Below, in pieces: positions 34,450 through 43,096 of a stretch of DNA of 50,487 bases. The notes under the pieces are model-generated. The model ran no database searches. It saw only the letters and a list, made by a program, of their open reading frames with translations, and had not been told where the DNA came from. A program made the position numbers and the translations under genes. How positions within the stretch are numbered: position 1 is the first letter of the stretch; each line of letters begins with the position of its first letter. Origin of the DNA: Amantichitinum ursilacus (GTDB lineage Bacteria; Pseudomonadota; Gammaproteobacteria; Burkholderiales; Chitinibacteraceae); the NCBI RefSeq assembly GCF_001294205.1, contig NZ_LAQT01000035.1:1-50487 (forward strand). Direction: 5' to 3'.

Positions 34450-35463
34450 TTAGCCGAGGCCTGGGCGCGTGGTGGCGGGGGCTTCGGGATGTTCGCGTCC
34501 GGCGGTGGTACGCGGCTGCGAACGCGCGCGGCTTTTGCTCTCGATATAGGTGCGCAGCGGGCCTTCTTCCCACGGCGGATTGTCGCCAAAGTGCTCCACC
34601 AGCAAATCGATAAAGGTGCGTAATTTGGCCGAGACAAAGGCACGACTCGGGTAGACCGCATACACGTAAATCGGCGGGCGCGGATATTCCAGCAACACCG
34701 GCACCAGCCGGCCCGCGTGGATGTGTTCTTCGATCAGAATGGTGGGCTGCAAGGTAATGCCCAAGCCGCTCAACGCGGCTTGCACCGCCATTTCGCCATT
34801 GTTGACGCGTAAGCGCGGATCAATCGAAATCGAATATTTGCCATCTGGCCCGTCAAACACCCACGCGTTGCCATTGTTGCTGTAGGTGTAGGTAATACAG
34901 TGATGGTCGACCAGATCGGATGGTTTCTTCGGCGCGCCATGCGCGGCCAGGTAAGCGGGCGACGCCACAAACAATAAATTGATCGGGCTAAGCCGACGCG
35001 CCACCAACGTCGGATGCGGCGAGGCGGAAATCCGGATGCCCATATCAAAGCCCTCTTCCACCAGATCGATCACCTTGTCGGTGAGCGCCAGGTCGACCTT
35101 CATATGCGGATAGCGCGCGTAATAGTCGCTGAGTACCGGCGCCAGATAGTTGGTGCTGAAGGCCGATGGCGCACTTAATTTAAGCGTGCCGCGCGGGCTG
35201 GCCGAGGCCTGGCTGAGCATTTCCTCGGCGTCTTCCAGATCATGAATGGCTTGCTGACAGCGTTCAAAGTACACGCCACCAGGCCCGGTCAGGCTGAGCT
35301 TGCGCGTGGTGCGATTAAGCAAACGCACGCCCAGATGGGTTTCCAGATGTTTGACATGCTTGCTGACCATGGCCGTGGACAGACCCATGCGCTCGGCCGC
35401 CGCGACAAAACTACCCAGGCTGGCCACCTGGTTGAACACCTTCATGCTCAGCAATGTATCCAT
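34450..35463 (-). CDS. LysR-family transcriptional regulator (CrgA-like)
   Basis: 337 residues. The helix-turn-helix (about 5-62: LGSFVAAAERMGLSTAMVSK, then HVKHLETHLGVRLLNRTTRK) is followed by the effector domain starting LKLSAPSAFSTNYLAPVLSDYY. It is longer than the usual 300 residues because of a basic, low-complexity tail (about 310-337: KSRARSQPRTTAGREHPEAP). It is divergent from a small secreted protein gene; the 129-bp gap contains a TTGATA/TATCAA dyad. The pairing suggests that it controls that gene and itself. Confidence 0.88.
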   Translation of the reverse strand: MDTLLSMKVFNQVASLGSFVAAAERMGLSTAMVSKHVKHLETHLGVRLLNRTTRKLSLTGPGGVYFERCQQAIHDLEDAEEMLSQASASPRGTLKLSAPSAFSTNYLAPVLSDYYARYPHMKVDLALTDKVIDLVEEGFDMGIRISASPHPTLVARRLSPINLLFVASPAYLAAHGAPKKPSDLVDHHCITYTYSNNGNAWVFDGPDGKYSISIDPRLRVNNGEMAVQAALSGLGITLQPTILIEEHIHAGRLVPVLLEYPRPPIYVYAVYPSRAFVSAKLRTFIDLLVEHFGDNPPWEEGPLRTYIESKSRARSQPRTTAGREHPEAPATTRPGLG

Positions 35464-35500
35464 ACTTTGTTAACCCAGAGGAAACAAACAATATCCGGTA

Positions 35501-35514
35501 TTGATATTTATCAA
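35501..35514. promoter_or_regulatory. Palindrome in the divergent LysR/secreted-protein promoter
   Basis: TTGATA-TT-TATCAA is a perfect dyad 38 bp upstream of the LysR start codon and 79 bp upstream of the secreted-protein start codon. It has the T-N11-A form of LysR boxes. The surrounding DNA is markedly A/T-rich compared with the rest of the window. Confidence 0.5.
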
Positions 35515-35592
35515 TATATGTCGCGTCAATATGATGCAGTGCATCGATGCCGTATGCATAACGGCACCAAAACAAGACAAAGGAGCACCATC

Positions 35593-35901
35593 ATGAACAA
35601 GTTTGCAACCAACATCGCTGTGGTCACGTTTGCTTTTGCCGGTGTACTGGGCGCCGCCCAAGCCGCTGACGGTCTGGCGCAGTACGCACAACGCGCTACT
35701 CACCCGATCGAACAATCGAGCGACGCCAGCACCGGCCCGGGCAAAGCGGATTACGCTTTCCGCGCCGTGACCCCGGCCACCGTACCGGCTGCTGCGCCGG
35801 CCACGCAAGTCGCTACGCCGAAGGCTGCACCGCAAAAAACTTCGGCTGTATCCGGCATGACGCAATACGCGTTCCGCGCTGTAGCACCGACCACGCTGTA
35901 A
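35593..35901 (+). CDS. Small secreted protein with repeated YAFRAV motif
   Basis: 102 residues. A clear signal peptide (1-24, cleavage after AQA) is followed by an Ala/Pro/Thr-rich low-complexity chain containing QYAQRATHP, ADYAFRAVTPAT and TQYAFRAVAPTT, three versions of a short motif about 40 residues apart. No domain is recognised; the repeats suggest a binding or anchoring peptide in the periplasm or outside the cell. AAGGAG lies 8 bases before the ATG at 35593. A perfect terminator follows at 35934. Single-gene transcript, divergent from a LysR gene. Confidence 0.75.
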   Translation: MNKFATNIAVVTFAFAGVLGAAQAADGLAQYAQRATHPIEQSSDASTGPGKADYAFRAVTPATVPAAAPATQVATPKAAPQKTSAVSGMTQYAFRAVAPTTL

Positions 35902-35933
35902 TTGCTTTGCGGGTGATCCTCGCACTGCAGACC

Positions 35934-35959
35934 AGGGCCGCTTTCGAGCGGCCCTTTTT
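35934..35959 (+). terminator. Rho-independent terminator after the small secreted protein
   Basis: AGGGCCGCT (35934-35942) pairs perfectly with AGCGGCCCT (35947-35955) around the stable tetraloop TTCG, followed by TTTTA. Confidence 0.92.
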
Positions 35960-36097
35960 ATGGGCGGGCAGCTCAATCACCGGGCCGCGCCGCGCTTGCT
36001 GGCGCATGTTGGCCCTGGTCGCAGCGCGCCGCGCGACCGGCAAAGCTGTTACACGCGTAATGGATAGTGTGGTTTGTATTGTTAAATTACAAGAAAG

Positions 36098-36125
36098 AAA
36101 AAGGCAGCCAAGGCTGCCTTTATAT
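36098..36125. terminator. Terminator, best on the minus strand
   Basis: AAAGGCAGCC (36100-36109) pairs with GGCTGCCTTT (36112-36121) around AA. On the minus strand the stem is followed by TTTTTCTTTCTT, a much better T tract than the TTTATATA on the plus strand. It would end a minus-strand transcript coming through element F from the small frame at 36305-36490. The rest of 35960-36183 shows no gene I can support. Confidence 0.8.
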
Positions 36126-36183
36126 ATAGAAGTGGGTTGATTAACGCGGACGGACAGCGCAACCGCGCTTTTGCGTAATCAAC

Positions 36184-36292
36184 CATAGGGTGGGACTCGG
36201 CGTCCCCGTCGCGACCCACCGATCAAAGTGGCGCAGCAAAGCGTTGCGGCTTGATCTTCGGCTTTGATTGGTGGGTCTTGACCCACCCTATG
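36184..36292. repeat. REPIN-like palindromic element F with a variant hairpin
   Basis: 109 bp. The right hairpin (centre TT) is standard. The left hairpin carries a 14-base insertion, ACTCGGCGTCCCCG, after GGTGGG; the insertion creates an extra small stem GGGAC/GTCCC. Internal ATCAAAG pairs with CTTTGAT, and a short central stem GCAA-AGCG-TTGC can form. The element ends 12 bp from the stop codon of the small frame at 36305. Confidence 0.85.
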
Positions 36293-36304
36293 GATAGCGG
36301 CAGA

Positions 36305-36490
36305 TCAACAGGTTTGTAGGCCCAGGCTCTGGTCAGCCAGACCCAAAGGCAGCGGCGCATTGCGCGCATCCAGAAAAAACGCGGCGGCGGCATCGGCTTC
36401 CAGCGTGCTGCAGCGCAATACCAAAGCGCTCCATTGGCCACCATTGGCGCTGTCTTCCAGCAATTCAGGTTCGCGGACTCGGCTATTCAT
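36305..36490 (-). CDS. Small hypothetical protein (61 residues)
   Basis: It starts MNSRVREPELLEDSANGG and is rich in Ala, Leu and acidic residues in the middle (LEADAAAAFFLDARNAPLPLGL). GGGAG lies five bases before the ATG at 36490, which supports translation. It follows another small frame and a LysR gene on the same strand, and a minus-strand terminator lies downstream beyond element F. No family was recognised. Confidence 0.5.
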   Translation of the reverse strand: MNSRVREPELLEDSANGGQWSALVLRCSTLEADAAAAFFLDARNAPLPLGLADQSLGLQTC

Positions 36491-36571
36491 CTTGGCTCCC
36501 GGCATTAAAACGACCGTTTGCTGAATTCTAGCCATCATGCTGCATTGCACAACCGCCGCCGGGCGGATGGG

Positions 36572-36733
36572 CTAGTCCGTCGATAAGGCAGCATCTCGCA
36601 GCTCGATCATCAAGCCGTCCCGTTGATCGAGAAAATCAATCTCTGCGCCGCACGCCTCACACAGCGTATAAAACGCCTGCCAAGGCTGCACGGGCTGTAC
36701 ATCAAGGTTTGTCTGCATCGTTTGGTCTGTCAT
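36572..36733 (-). CDS. Small hypothetical protein with a CxxC pair (53 residues)
   Basis: It begins MTDQTMQTNLDVQPVQ and contains CEACGAEIDFLDQRDG, an acidic C-terminal half with one C-x-x-C that might bind a metal. It starts 39 bp after the stop of the GcvA-type LysR gene on the same strand, so it may be co-transcribed. The ribosome binding site is weak, and a TTG at 36754 is an alternative start. Function unknown. Confidence 0.45.
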   Translation of the reverse strand: MTDQTMQTNLDVQPVQPWQAFYTLCEACGAEIDFLDQRDGLMIELRDAALSTD

Positions 36734-36772
36734 TTTATCTGCCCGCCTGGCCAAAAATCGCAGTGTACGCCT

Positions 36773-37660
36773 CTACCCGCTTCGCTTTGCCTCATCCATC
36801 AGCCATTGCCGGAACACCGCAAACGCATGGCTTTGCGCCGCGTGCTGCGGAAAGATCAGGTAATACGGCACGCGCAGCGACACCTCTTTGGCCAGCGGCC
36901 GCACCAGCCGGCCCGCGGCGATATCGTATTCCACCAATATCTGTTGCCCTAGCGCGATGCCCTGGCCATCAATGGCCGCTTGTAAGGTCATTTGCGCATC
37001 TGAAAAGGCTGGCCCGTGGCTGGCGTCGATTTGCGCCGCGCCCGACTCTTCCAGCCACTGTTGCCAGTTGGGCAAATGCGATTGCCGTTGCTGGCTGCGC
37101 TCGTGCAATAGCGTCTGTCGGGCCAGATCCTGGGTGTTGCGGATCGTAGTCGCCGTGGCCGGGTTACATACAGGGAACACCGTACTTGAGGTAAATCTTT
37201 CGACCACAAGGTCAGGTGCATCCACCTGGCGATGGTCAATGGTGATGTCGTTGCGCTGGTAATCGCGGTCAAAATCGGACGACACCTCTACCCGCACATC
37301 CGGGTGCAGATTCAGAAACCGGTACAAGCGCGGTACCAGCCATTTCGTCCCTAAAGCGGGCGGCACCGCCACGCGCAAGGTGGTGGTTTTGTCATCCAGC
37401 AATGCGTCGGTGGCCTGCTGCAAGGCCCTGAAAGCCTCGCGCACGCGCGGTAAGTAACTTTCGCCGGCCATCGTCAGCGATAGCTGATTATTCCTGCGCT
37501 CAAATAACTGCAGCCCCAGAAACTCTTCCAGTTGCTTGATCTGGTGGCTGACCGCCGCATTGGTCACGTGCAGTTCCTGCGCCGCCTGCGTAAAGCTGGT
37601 CAAGCGGGCGGCAACCTCAAACATGCGTAATGCGTTAAGTGGAGGTAAACGTCGGGCCAT
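36773..37660 (-). CDS. LysR-family regulator (GcvA-type), candidate regulator of the sugar cluster
   Basis: 295 residues. The start MARRLPPLNALRMFEVAARL with FTQAAQELHVTNAAVSHQIK is characteristic of the GcvA subgroup; the effector domain begins LRVAVPPALGTKWLVPRL. It is divergent from dgoK across 105 bp, which holds A/T-rich DNA (AAATTTTTCTTAACG and AAATAAATTTGTAG) suited to LysR binding. Regulation of the galactonate cluster is inferred from this position; no GalR-, GntR- or AraC-type regulator accompanies the cluster inside the window. Confidence 0.88.
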   Translation of the reverse strand: MARRLPPLNALRMFEVAARLTSFTQAAQELHVTNAAVSHQIKQLEEFLGLQLFERRNNQLSLTMAGESYLPRVREAFRALQQATDALLDDKTTTLRVAVPPALGTKWLVPRLYRFLNLHPDVRVEVSSDFDRDYQRNDITIDHRQVDAPDLVVERFTSSTVFPVCNPATATTIRNTQDLARQTLLHERSQQRQSHLPNWQQWLEESGAAQIDASHGPAFSDAQMTLQAAIDGQGIALGQQILVEYDIAAGRLVRPLAKEVSLRVPYYLIFPQHAAQSHAFAVFRQWLMDEAKRSG

Positions 37661-37765
37661 AGGGACTCATCAAATTTTTCTTAACGATAGCAAATAAATT
37701 TGTAGTTTGTCACAGCCAGCTACACAAGGATTAAATGCGCTCACCCCAACCGCCGGCCTTAGCGC

Positions 37766-38764
37766 ATGCATATCCTCACCATCGACACAGGCACCACCAA
37801 CACCCGCGTGACGGTGTGGCGTGACCAGCAGGCGCTGTGTCAGGCGGCGCGCCAGGTGGGTGTGCGCGATACCGCCATCAGCGGTAGCCCGGTGGCGCTG
37901 CAAAATGGTGTACGCCAGACCATCGCCGCCGCGCTGGGCGATGCACGGCTGGAAATCGGCCAGATCGATCTGGTGCTGGGCTCGGGCATGATTACCTCCA
38001 ACGTGGGCCTGCACGAAGTACCGCATGTGCTGGCCCCGGCCGGCCGCGACGAACTGGCCGCCGCCATGGTGCAGGCGCATATCCCCGAAGTGTGCGAACC
38101 GCCGGTGTGGTTTGTGCCGGGTGTGCGTAACCGCGTCGACAACATCGGCCTGCACAACGTCGAAGCGATGGACATGATGCGCGGCGAAGAAGTCGAAACC
38201 ATGGGCCTGGTGCAACGTCTGGGCATCAACAAGCCCACCGTCATCGTGCTGCCCGGTTCGCATTCCAAGTTTGTGCATCTGGATGAAAACGGCTGCATCA
38301 GCGGCTGCGTCACCACGCTGGCGGGCGAACTGCTGCATGTGATTACCCACAACACCATTCTCGCCGGCTCGCTCGATAGCGATTTTGCCGACGAGATCGA
38401 TACCGAGATGCTGCTGGCTGGCGCGCGTTCGGCCGGCAAGATCGGCCTGGGCCGCGCGTGTTTTACCGTGCGCATTCTCGATCAGTTCACCATTTACGAG
38501 CGCAACGCCCGCGCCAACTTTCTGCTGGGCGCCGTGTTGGGCGCGGATTTGCTGACGCTGAAAAATTCTTCCGCGTTCCGCATGACGCCGGGTACGCAAT
38601 TTGTGGTGACTGGCAAAGCCATGCTGCGCGAATCGCTGGCGCTGCTGGTCAAGCACGATGATTTTTTCTCGGGCGACATCGTGGTCACCACCGACGAACA
38701 ACAAGCCAATCTGGCCGGCTTTGGCGCGATCGAAGTCGCCCGGGCGCGCGGGCTACTGGCTTGA
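37766..38764 (+). CDS. dgoK: 2-dehydro-3-deoxygalactonokinase
   Basis: 332 residues. It phosphorylates 2-keto-3-deoxy-D-galactonate at C6. The N-terminal phosphate loop IDTGTTNTRVTVW (about 6-18) and the central VLPGSHSKFVHL (about 163-174) are typical of DgoK. It is the first gene of the plus-strand sugar cluster; araF follows after 163 bp. The aldolase and dehydratase of the same pathway lie about 9 kb downstream in the same direction. No strong ribosome binding site precedes the ATG at 37766. Confidence 0.9.
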   Translation: MHILTIDTGTTNTRVTVWRDQQALCQAARQVGVRDTAISGSPVALQNGVRQTIAAALGDARLEIGQIDLVLGSGMITSNVGLHEVPHVLAPAGRDELAAAMVQAHIPEVCEPPVWFVPGVRNRVDNIGLHNVEAMDMMRGEEVETMGLVQRLGINKPTVIVLPGSHSKFVHLDENGCISGCVTTLAGELLHVITHNTILAGSLDSDFADEIDTEMLLAGARSAGKIGLGRACFTVRILDQFTIYERNARANFLLGAVLGADLLTLKNSSAFRMTPGTQFVVTGKAMLRESLALLVKHDDFFSGDIVVTTDEQQANLAGFGAIEVARARGLLA

Positions 38765-38927
38765 GCGCGGCCGCCCGCCGCAACCTCGAACAACAACAGA
38801 AGCAGATTTACGCGTAGTCGCATTACCGAAGAAAAACGGCGGGTCTTCTGCGCCCGCACGGCACGACGATGTACCGCATCGTCAAAAAGCAACCCCGTTT
38901 CCCACGGGACACAAGGAGTCGACAAAA

Positions 38928-39923
38928 ATGAAGCTGCAATTGAAGAAGGTACTAAGCACCCTGGGCTTGTCCATCGCGATGATGGCCCCGGCCCTGGTCC
39001 ACGCTGCTGATCCGGTCAAGATCGGTTTCCTGGTCAAGCAAGCTGAAGAACCGTGGTTCCAGGACGAATGGAAATTTGCTGACCAGGCCGCTAAAGACAA
39101 GGGCTTTACGCTGGTCAAGATTGGTGTGCCGAGCGGCGACCAGGTGCTGGCTGCCATCGACAACCTGGCGGCGCAACATGCTCAGGGCTTCATCATCTGC
39201 GCCCCGGACGTCAAGCTGGGACCGGCTGTGGTAGCGCGCGCCAAAGCCGCTGGCCTGAAGATCATGACCGTCGATGACCGTTTTGTGGACGGCAGCGGCA
39301 AGCCGCTGGAATCGGTGCCGCACATGGGTATTTCGGCTTACAAGATTGGCGAGCAAGTCGGCTCCGCCATGGTGGCCGAAATCAAGAAACGCGGCTGGAA
39401 GCCGGAAGAAGTGGGCGCCATCCGTATCAGCTATGACCAGCTGCCCACCGCCAAAGAGCGTACCGATGGCGCAATTGCTGCGCTGACCGCAGGCGGCTTC
39501 CCGAAAGCCAACATCATCAACGCGCCGCAAGCCAAGACCGACACCGAAGCTGCGTTTAACGCCGCCAACGTGGCGATCACGCAAAACCCGAAATACAAAC
39601 ACTGGCTGGCGTTTGGTCTGAACGACGAAGCCGTGCTGGGCGCGGTGCGTGCAGCGGAAGGCCATGGCGCCAAGGCTGACGACATGATCGGTATCGGCAT
39701 TGGCGGCAGCCAGTCCGCGCTGAACGAGTTCAAGAAGGGTGAAAAAACCGGCTTCTTCGGCACCGTGCTGATCAGCCCGAAACGTCACGGCTACGAGACC
39801 TCGGTCAACATGTACAACTGGATTGCGCATAACCAGGAACCGCCGAAGGTGACGTTTACCACCGGTATGCTGATGACCCGCGACAACATCCAGCAAGTCC
39901 GCAAGGAAATGGGCCTGGAGTAA
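38928..39923 (+). CDS. araF: Periplasmic L-arabinose/galactose-binding protein AraF
   Basis: 331 residues. A signal peptide (1-26, ending VHA) is followed by the type I periplasmic binding fold. VKIGFLVKQAEEPWFQDEW is the AraF start, including the residues that contact sugar, and FGLNDEAVLGAVRAAE lies in the second lobe. E. coli AraF binds both L-arabinose and D-galactose, and the neighbouring galactonate genes suggest galactose is a real substrate here. AAGGAG lies nine bases before the ATG at 38928. A large imperfect hairpin begins six bases after the stop and may protect this part of the mRNA. Confidence 0.93.
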   Translation: MKLQLKKVLSTLGLSIAMMAPALVHAADPVKIGFLVKQAEEPWFQDEWKFADQAAKDKGFTLVKIGVPSGDQVLAAIDNLAAQHAQGFIICAPDVKLGPAVVARAKAAGLKIMTVDDRFVDGSGKPLESVPHMGISAYKIGEQVGSAMVAEIKKRGWKPEEVGAIRISYDQLPTAKERTDGAIAALTAGGFPKANIINAPQAKTDTEAAFNAANVAITQNPKYKHWLAFGLNDEAVLGAVRAAEGHGAKADDMIGIGIGGSQSALNEFKKGEKTGFFGTVLISPKRHGYETSVNMYNWIAHNQEPPKVTFTTGMLMTRDNIQQVRKEMGLE

Positions 39924-39928
39924 TGGTT

Positions 39929-40050
39929 CGGGCCACTGCGGCGTACCCATCTTGAGGTCCGGCGGTGCTTGGGATGCCCACGTACAACCAAGTACGTTTA
40001 CGCTCCCTGCGCGCCGGCGGCCCTCAACCTGGGCACACCGCAGCGGCCCC
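39929..40050. repeat. Long imperfect inverted repeat after araF
   Basis: A left arm of about 39 bases (39929-39967, starting GGGCCACTGCGGCGTACCC) is roughly 80 % complementary to the right arm (40011-40050, ending CACACCGCAGCGGCCCC). The loop contains its own small stem ACGTAC/GTACGT (39980-39985 and 39992-39997). It is unrelated to the GGTGGGTC family. It starts six bases after the araF stop and could act as a 3' stability hairpin between the binding protein and the rest of the transporter. Confidence 0.7.
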
Positions 40051-40155
40051 TACGCGGCAGTGGTTTTAAAACCGTCTGCTTGTTTTGGCGCCTGCCTGGA
40101 TTTGGGGGCGCCGGAATAAAGCGCGGGCTTGACGATGGCGCTGGAAAGCACGCGG

Positions 40156-40451
40156 CATAGGGTGGGTCGAGACCCACCACCCAAAGCCGCTGATCAGATT
40201 TGCGCTATTTGCGTTTCGCGTGGTTTGGGCCCTCCGGTTTTGGCTTAACGCCACGCCGCTGAACAAACCCGCGATCGTTAGTGTTCTTTTTTATGGCTTT
40301 GCAAGGTGGGTCTCGACCCACCCTATGCGACGGCGTTTTGGGGCGGGCCTCGATGTCCCCGGCAAAAACCTATACGCAAAGCCGCTGAGTTAACCCGCAA
40401 TCGTTAGTGCTCTTTTTATGGCTTTGAAAGGTGGGTCCAGACCCACCCTAT
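40156..40451. repeat. REPIN-like composite element G
   Basis: Three terminal-type hairpins can be seen: 40161-40178 (centre GA), about 40305-40322 (centre TC) and about 40430-40447 (centre CA), with CATAG at the left and CCCTAT at the right end. The second and third units are tandem relatives sharing ACCCGC-ATCGTTAGTG and TTTTTATGGCTTTG. The first unit is longer and partly rearranged; a central stem is not evident. It fills the araF-araG gap and ends 20 bp before the araG ribosome binding site. Confidence 0.8.
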
Positions 40452-40487
40452 CGCAGCGGAAATCAAGTTGAAGCAAGGAGTCCCGCT

Positions 40488-42014
40488 TTGTCGCATTTTC
40501 TCGAATTCAGATCGATCACCAAGACCTTCCCGGGTGTGAAAGCGCTGTCGGATGTCAGCTTTGCGGTCGACCGCGGCCAGGTGCATGGCTTGCTCGGTGA
40601 GAACGGCGCGGGCAAGTCCACGCTGCTCAAGATCCTGGGCGGCGAATATATACCCGATGGTGGCCAGGTGATGCTCGATGGCACGGAGCGGCACTTTACC
40701 CGCAGCCGTGATTCGATCGATGCCGGCATCGCCATCATCCATCAAGAATTGCAATACGTGCCCGAACTGACGGTGATGGAAAACCTGCTGCTGGGTCATT
40801 TGCCCACGCGCTTCGGGTTTGTGCGCCGCGGCGAAGCCATCCGCTGGACACGTGACAACTTGCAGCGTCTGGGCGTGGATATCGACCCGCTGGCGCGCCT
40901 GATTGATCTGTCGATTGGCCAGCGCCAGATGGTGGAAATCTGCAAGGCGGTGCTGCGCGACGCCACCGTGATTGCGCTGGATGAGCCCACCAGCTCGCTC
41001 TCGCACCGCGAAAGCGAAATCCTGTTCCGCATGATCCGCGACCTGAAGGCACGCGGTAAGGCGCTGATTTATATCTCGCACCGGCTCGAAGAAATCTTCG
41101 AACTGTGCGACGGCTGCACCATTTTCCGTGATGGCCGCAAAGTGGCCGAACACCATGATCTAAGCCAGATCACGCGCGACCAGCTGGTACAAGGCATGGT
41201 CGGGCGCGAGATCAAGGACATCTTTGATTACAAGCCACGCGCCCTGGGCGAGGTGGCAATGACCGTGCAGAACCTCAGCGGCAAAAAAGTGCCGACGCCC
41301 GCCACCTTCTCGGTGCGTAAAGGCGAAATCCTTGGCTTCTTTGGCCTGGTCGGCGCGGGTCGCAGTGAACTGATGCGCCTGATTTATGGCGCCGACGTGC
41401 GCGCCACCGGCACGGTGGAACTGGACGGCATCAAGGGCAATATCACCAGCATCAGCCAGGCCATCCATTCCGGCCTGGTGCTGTGCCCGGAAGACCGCAA
41501 GCAAGAAGGCATCGTGCCGGGCCGCTCGGTGTCGGAAAACATCAATATCAGCTGCCGCCGACACTATCGGCGCGCGCATTTCTTTGTGAATGACAGCGCC
41601 GAAGCGGGCACCGCCGAAGGCTATATCAAGCTGTTGCGCATCAAGACCCCCAGCCGCCATCAGGAAATCCGCTTTTTGTCGGGCGGTAACCAGCAAAAAG
41701 CCATTCTGGCGCGCTGGCTGGCCGAGCAGGATTTGCGCGTGCTGATCATCGACGAACCCACGCGCGGGATCGACGTGGGCGCCAAAAACGAGATTTATCA
41801 GGTGCTGTACGGCCTGGCCGAAAAAGGCGTGGCCGTGATCATGGTGTCGAGCGAACTGCCTGAAGTACTGGGCGTGTCCGATCGCATCATCACCATGTGC
41901 CAGGGCCGCATTACCGGCGAGCTGAACCGCACTGACGCCAATGAACGCAACGTACTGACGCTGGCCCTGCCCGTCAGCGCCCCCACCCCGGCCGCCGCGC
42001 CGGTGACGGCGTAA
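40488..42014 (+). CDS. araG: Sugar ABC transporter ATP-binding protein AraG
   Basis: 508 residues with two tandem ABC domains, as in AraG/MglA/RbsA. The first has Walker A GENGAGKS (about 38-45), the signature LSIGQRQ and Walker [10 protein letters not shown]. The second has a degenerate Walker A (GLVGAGRSE), the normal state for this family, and LSGGNQQK and LIIDEPTRG later. The start is the TTG at 40488, fixed by AAGGAG seven bases upstream; a longer frame runs back into element G and should be discarded. It energises import with AraF and AraH. Confidence 0.93.
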   Translation: MSHFLEFRSITKTFPGVKALSDVSFAVDRGQVHGLLGENGAGKSTLLKILGGEYIPDGGQVMLDGTERHFTRSRDSIDAGIAIIHQELQYVPELTVMENLLLGHLPTRFGFVRRGEAIRWTRDNLQRLGVDIDPLARLIDLSIGQRQMVEICKAVLRDATVIALDEPTSSLSHRESEILFRMIRDLKARGKALIYISHRLEEIFELCDGCTIFRDGRKVAEHHDLSQITRDQLVQGMVGREIKDIFDYKPRALGEVAMTVQNLSGKKVPTPATFSVRKGEILGFFGLVGAGRSELMRLIYGADVRATGTVELDGIKGNITSISQAIHSGLVLCPEDRKQEGIVPGRSVSENINISCRRHYRRAHFFVNDSAEAGTAEGYIKLLRIKTPSRHQEIRFLSGGNQQKAILARWLAEQDLRVLIIDEPTRGIDVGAKNEIYQVLYGLAEKGVAVIMVSSELPEVLGVSDRIITMCQGRITGELNRTDANERNVLTLALPVSAPTPAAAPVTA

Positions 42015-42046
42015 CAACCCGATTAACGCCCCGCAGAGGACTAGCC

Positions 42047-43090
42047 ATGCAAACCACGCCCACTCAGGTACAACCGCTGCCGGCCGAGCCGACCAGCGCG
42101 TCCGCCAACCCACCGTCCGCACCGCCGCCTCCGGGCCGCAGCGCAGGCCAGCAAAAGCTGATCAAGTTCGCCAGCGACTACAGCATCATCCTGATTTTTC
42201 TGGTGCTGTTTGTGGTGCTGTCGTTCAACGTTGAGTACTTTTTCTCGTTTACCAACATGAAGGGTCTGGCGCTGTCGGTGTCGCAGATCGGCATGGTGGC
42301 CTGCACCATGATGTTCTGCCTGGCCTCGCGCGACTTTGACTTGTCGGTCGGCTCCACCATCGCTTTTGCCGGCGTGCTGTGCGCCATGATCATCAACTCC
42401 ACCGGCAGCATTGTGCTGGGCGTGGGCGGCAGCTTGCTGGCGGGCGCGGCCATTGGCCTGTTCAACGGCTTTACCATCGCAAAGCTACGCATCAACGCGC
42501 TGATTGCCACGCTGGTCACGATGGGCGCGGTGCGCGGGCTGGGCTTTATTGCCTCGCACGGCCAGGCCGTCGGTATCAGCAACGAAGCGTTTTTTAATCT
42601 GGGCAATAACGATCTGTTTGGTATGCCGATCCCGGTGTTGTTCTGGATAGGCTGCGTTGTTGTGTTTGGCGTGATGCTCAACAAAACCGTGTACGGCCGC
42701 AACACGCTGGCCATCGGTGGCAACCCCGACGCAGCGCGCCTGGCCGGTGTGGCGGTGGATCGCACGCGCATCTACATCTTTCTGATCCAGGGCGTGGTGA
42801 CGGCGCTGGCCGGCATTATCCTGGCGTCGCGGATTACCAGCGGCCAGCCCAACGCGGGCCAGGGCTTTGAGCTGGACGTGATTGCGGCGTGCGTGCTGGG
42901 CGGCGTATCGCTGGCCGGCGGCCGCGCCACCATCAGCGGCGTAGTAGTCGGCGTGCTGATCATGGGCATGGTGCAAAACGCCATGAACCTGAAGAACATC
43001 GACGCGTTCTACCAATACGAAGTGCGCGCCGCCATCCTGTTTGTGGCCGTGCTGATCGACCAACTGAAGAACCGCGGCAAGACGTCTTGA
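42047..43090 (+). CDS. araH: Sugar ABC transporter permease AraH
   Basis: 347 residues. A proline-rich cytoplasmic N terminus (about 1-38) precedes roughly ten membrane segments of the BPD_transp_2 permease family. The segment FCLASRDFDLSVGSTIAFAG and the later GGNPDAARLAGVAVDRTRIY, interacting with the ATPase, are characteristic of ribose/arabinose-type permeases. GCAGAGGACTAGCC before the ATG includes a GAGG ribosome binding site. It follows araG by 32 bp. A tandem array of palindromic elements starts six bases after its stop. Confidence 0.93.
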   Translation: MQTTPTQVQPLPAEPTSASANPPSAPPPPGRSAGQQKLIKFASDYSIILIFLVLFVVLSFNVEYFFSFTNMKGLALSVSQIGMVACTMMFCLASRDFDLSVGSTIAFAGVLCAMIINSTGSIVLGVGGSLLAGAAIGLFNGFTIAKLRINALIATLVTMGAVRGLGFIASHGQAVGISNEAFFNLGNNDLFGMPIPVLFWIGCVVVFGVMLNKTVYGRNTLAIGGNPDAARLAGVAVDRTRIYIFLIQGVVTALAGIILASRITSGQPNAGQGFELDVIAACVLGGVSLAGGRATISGVVVGVLIMGMVQNAMNLKNIDAFYQYEVRAAILFVAVLIDQLKNRGKTS

Positions 43091-43096
43091 TGAACG

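Noticed and set aside
39929-40050. Possible integron attC site
   Set aside because: It is an imperfect inverted repeat of suitable length, but the core sites RYYYAAC and GTTRRRY are missing at the ends and there is no integron integrase or cassette array.
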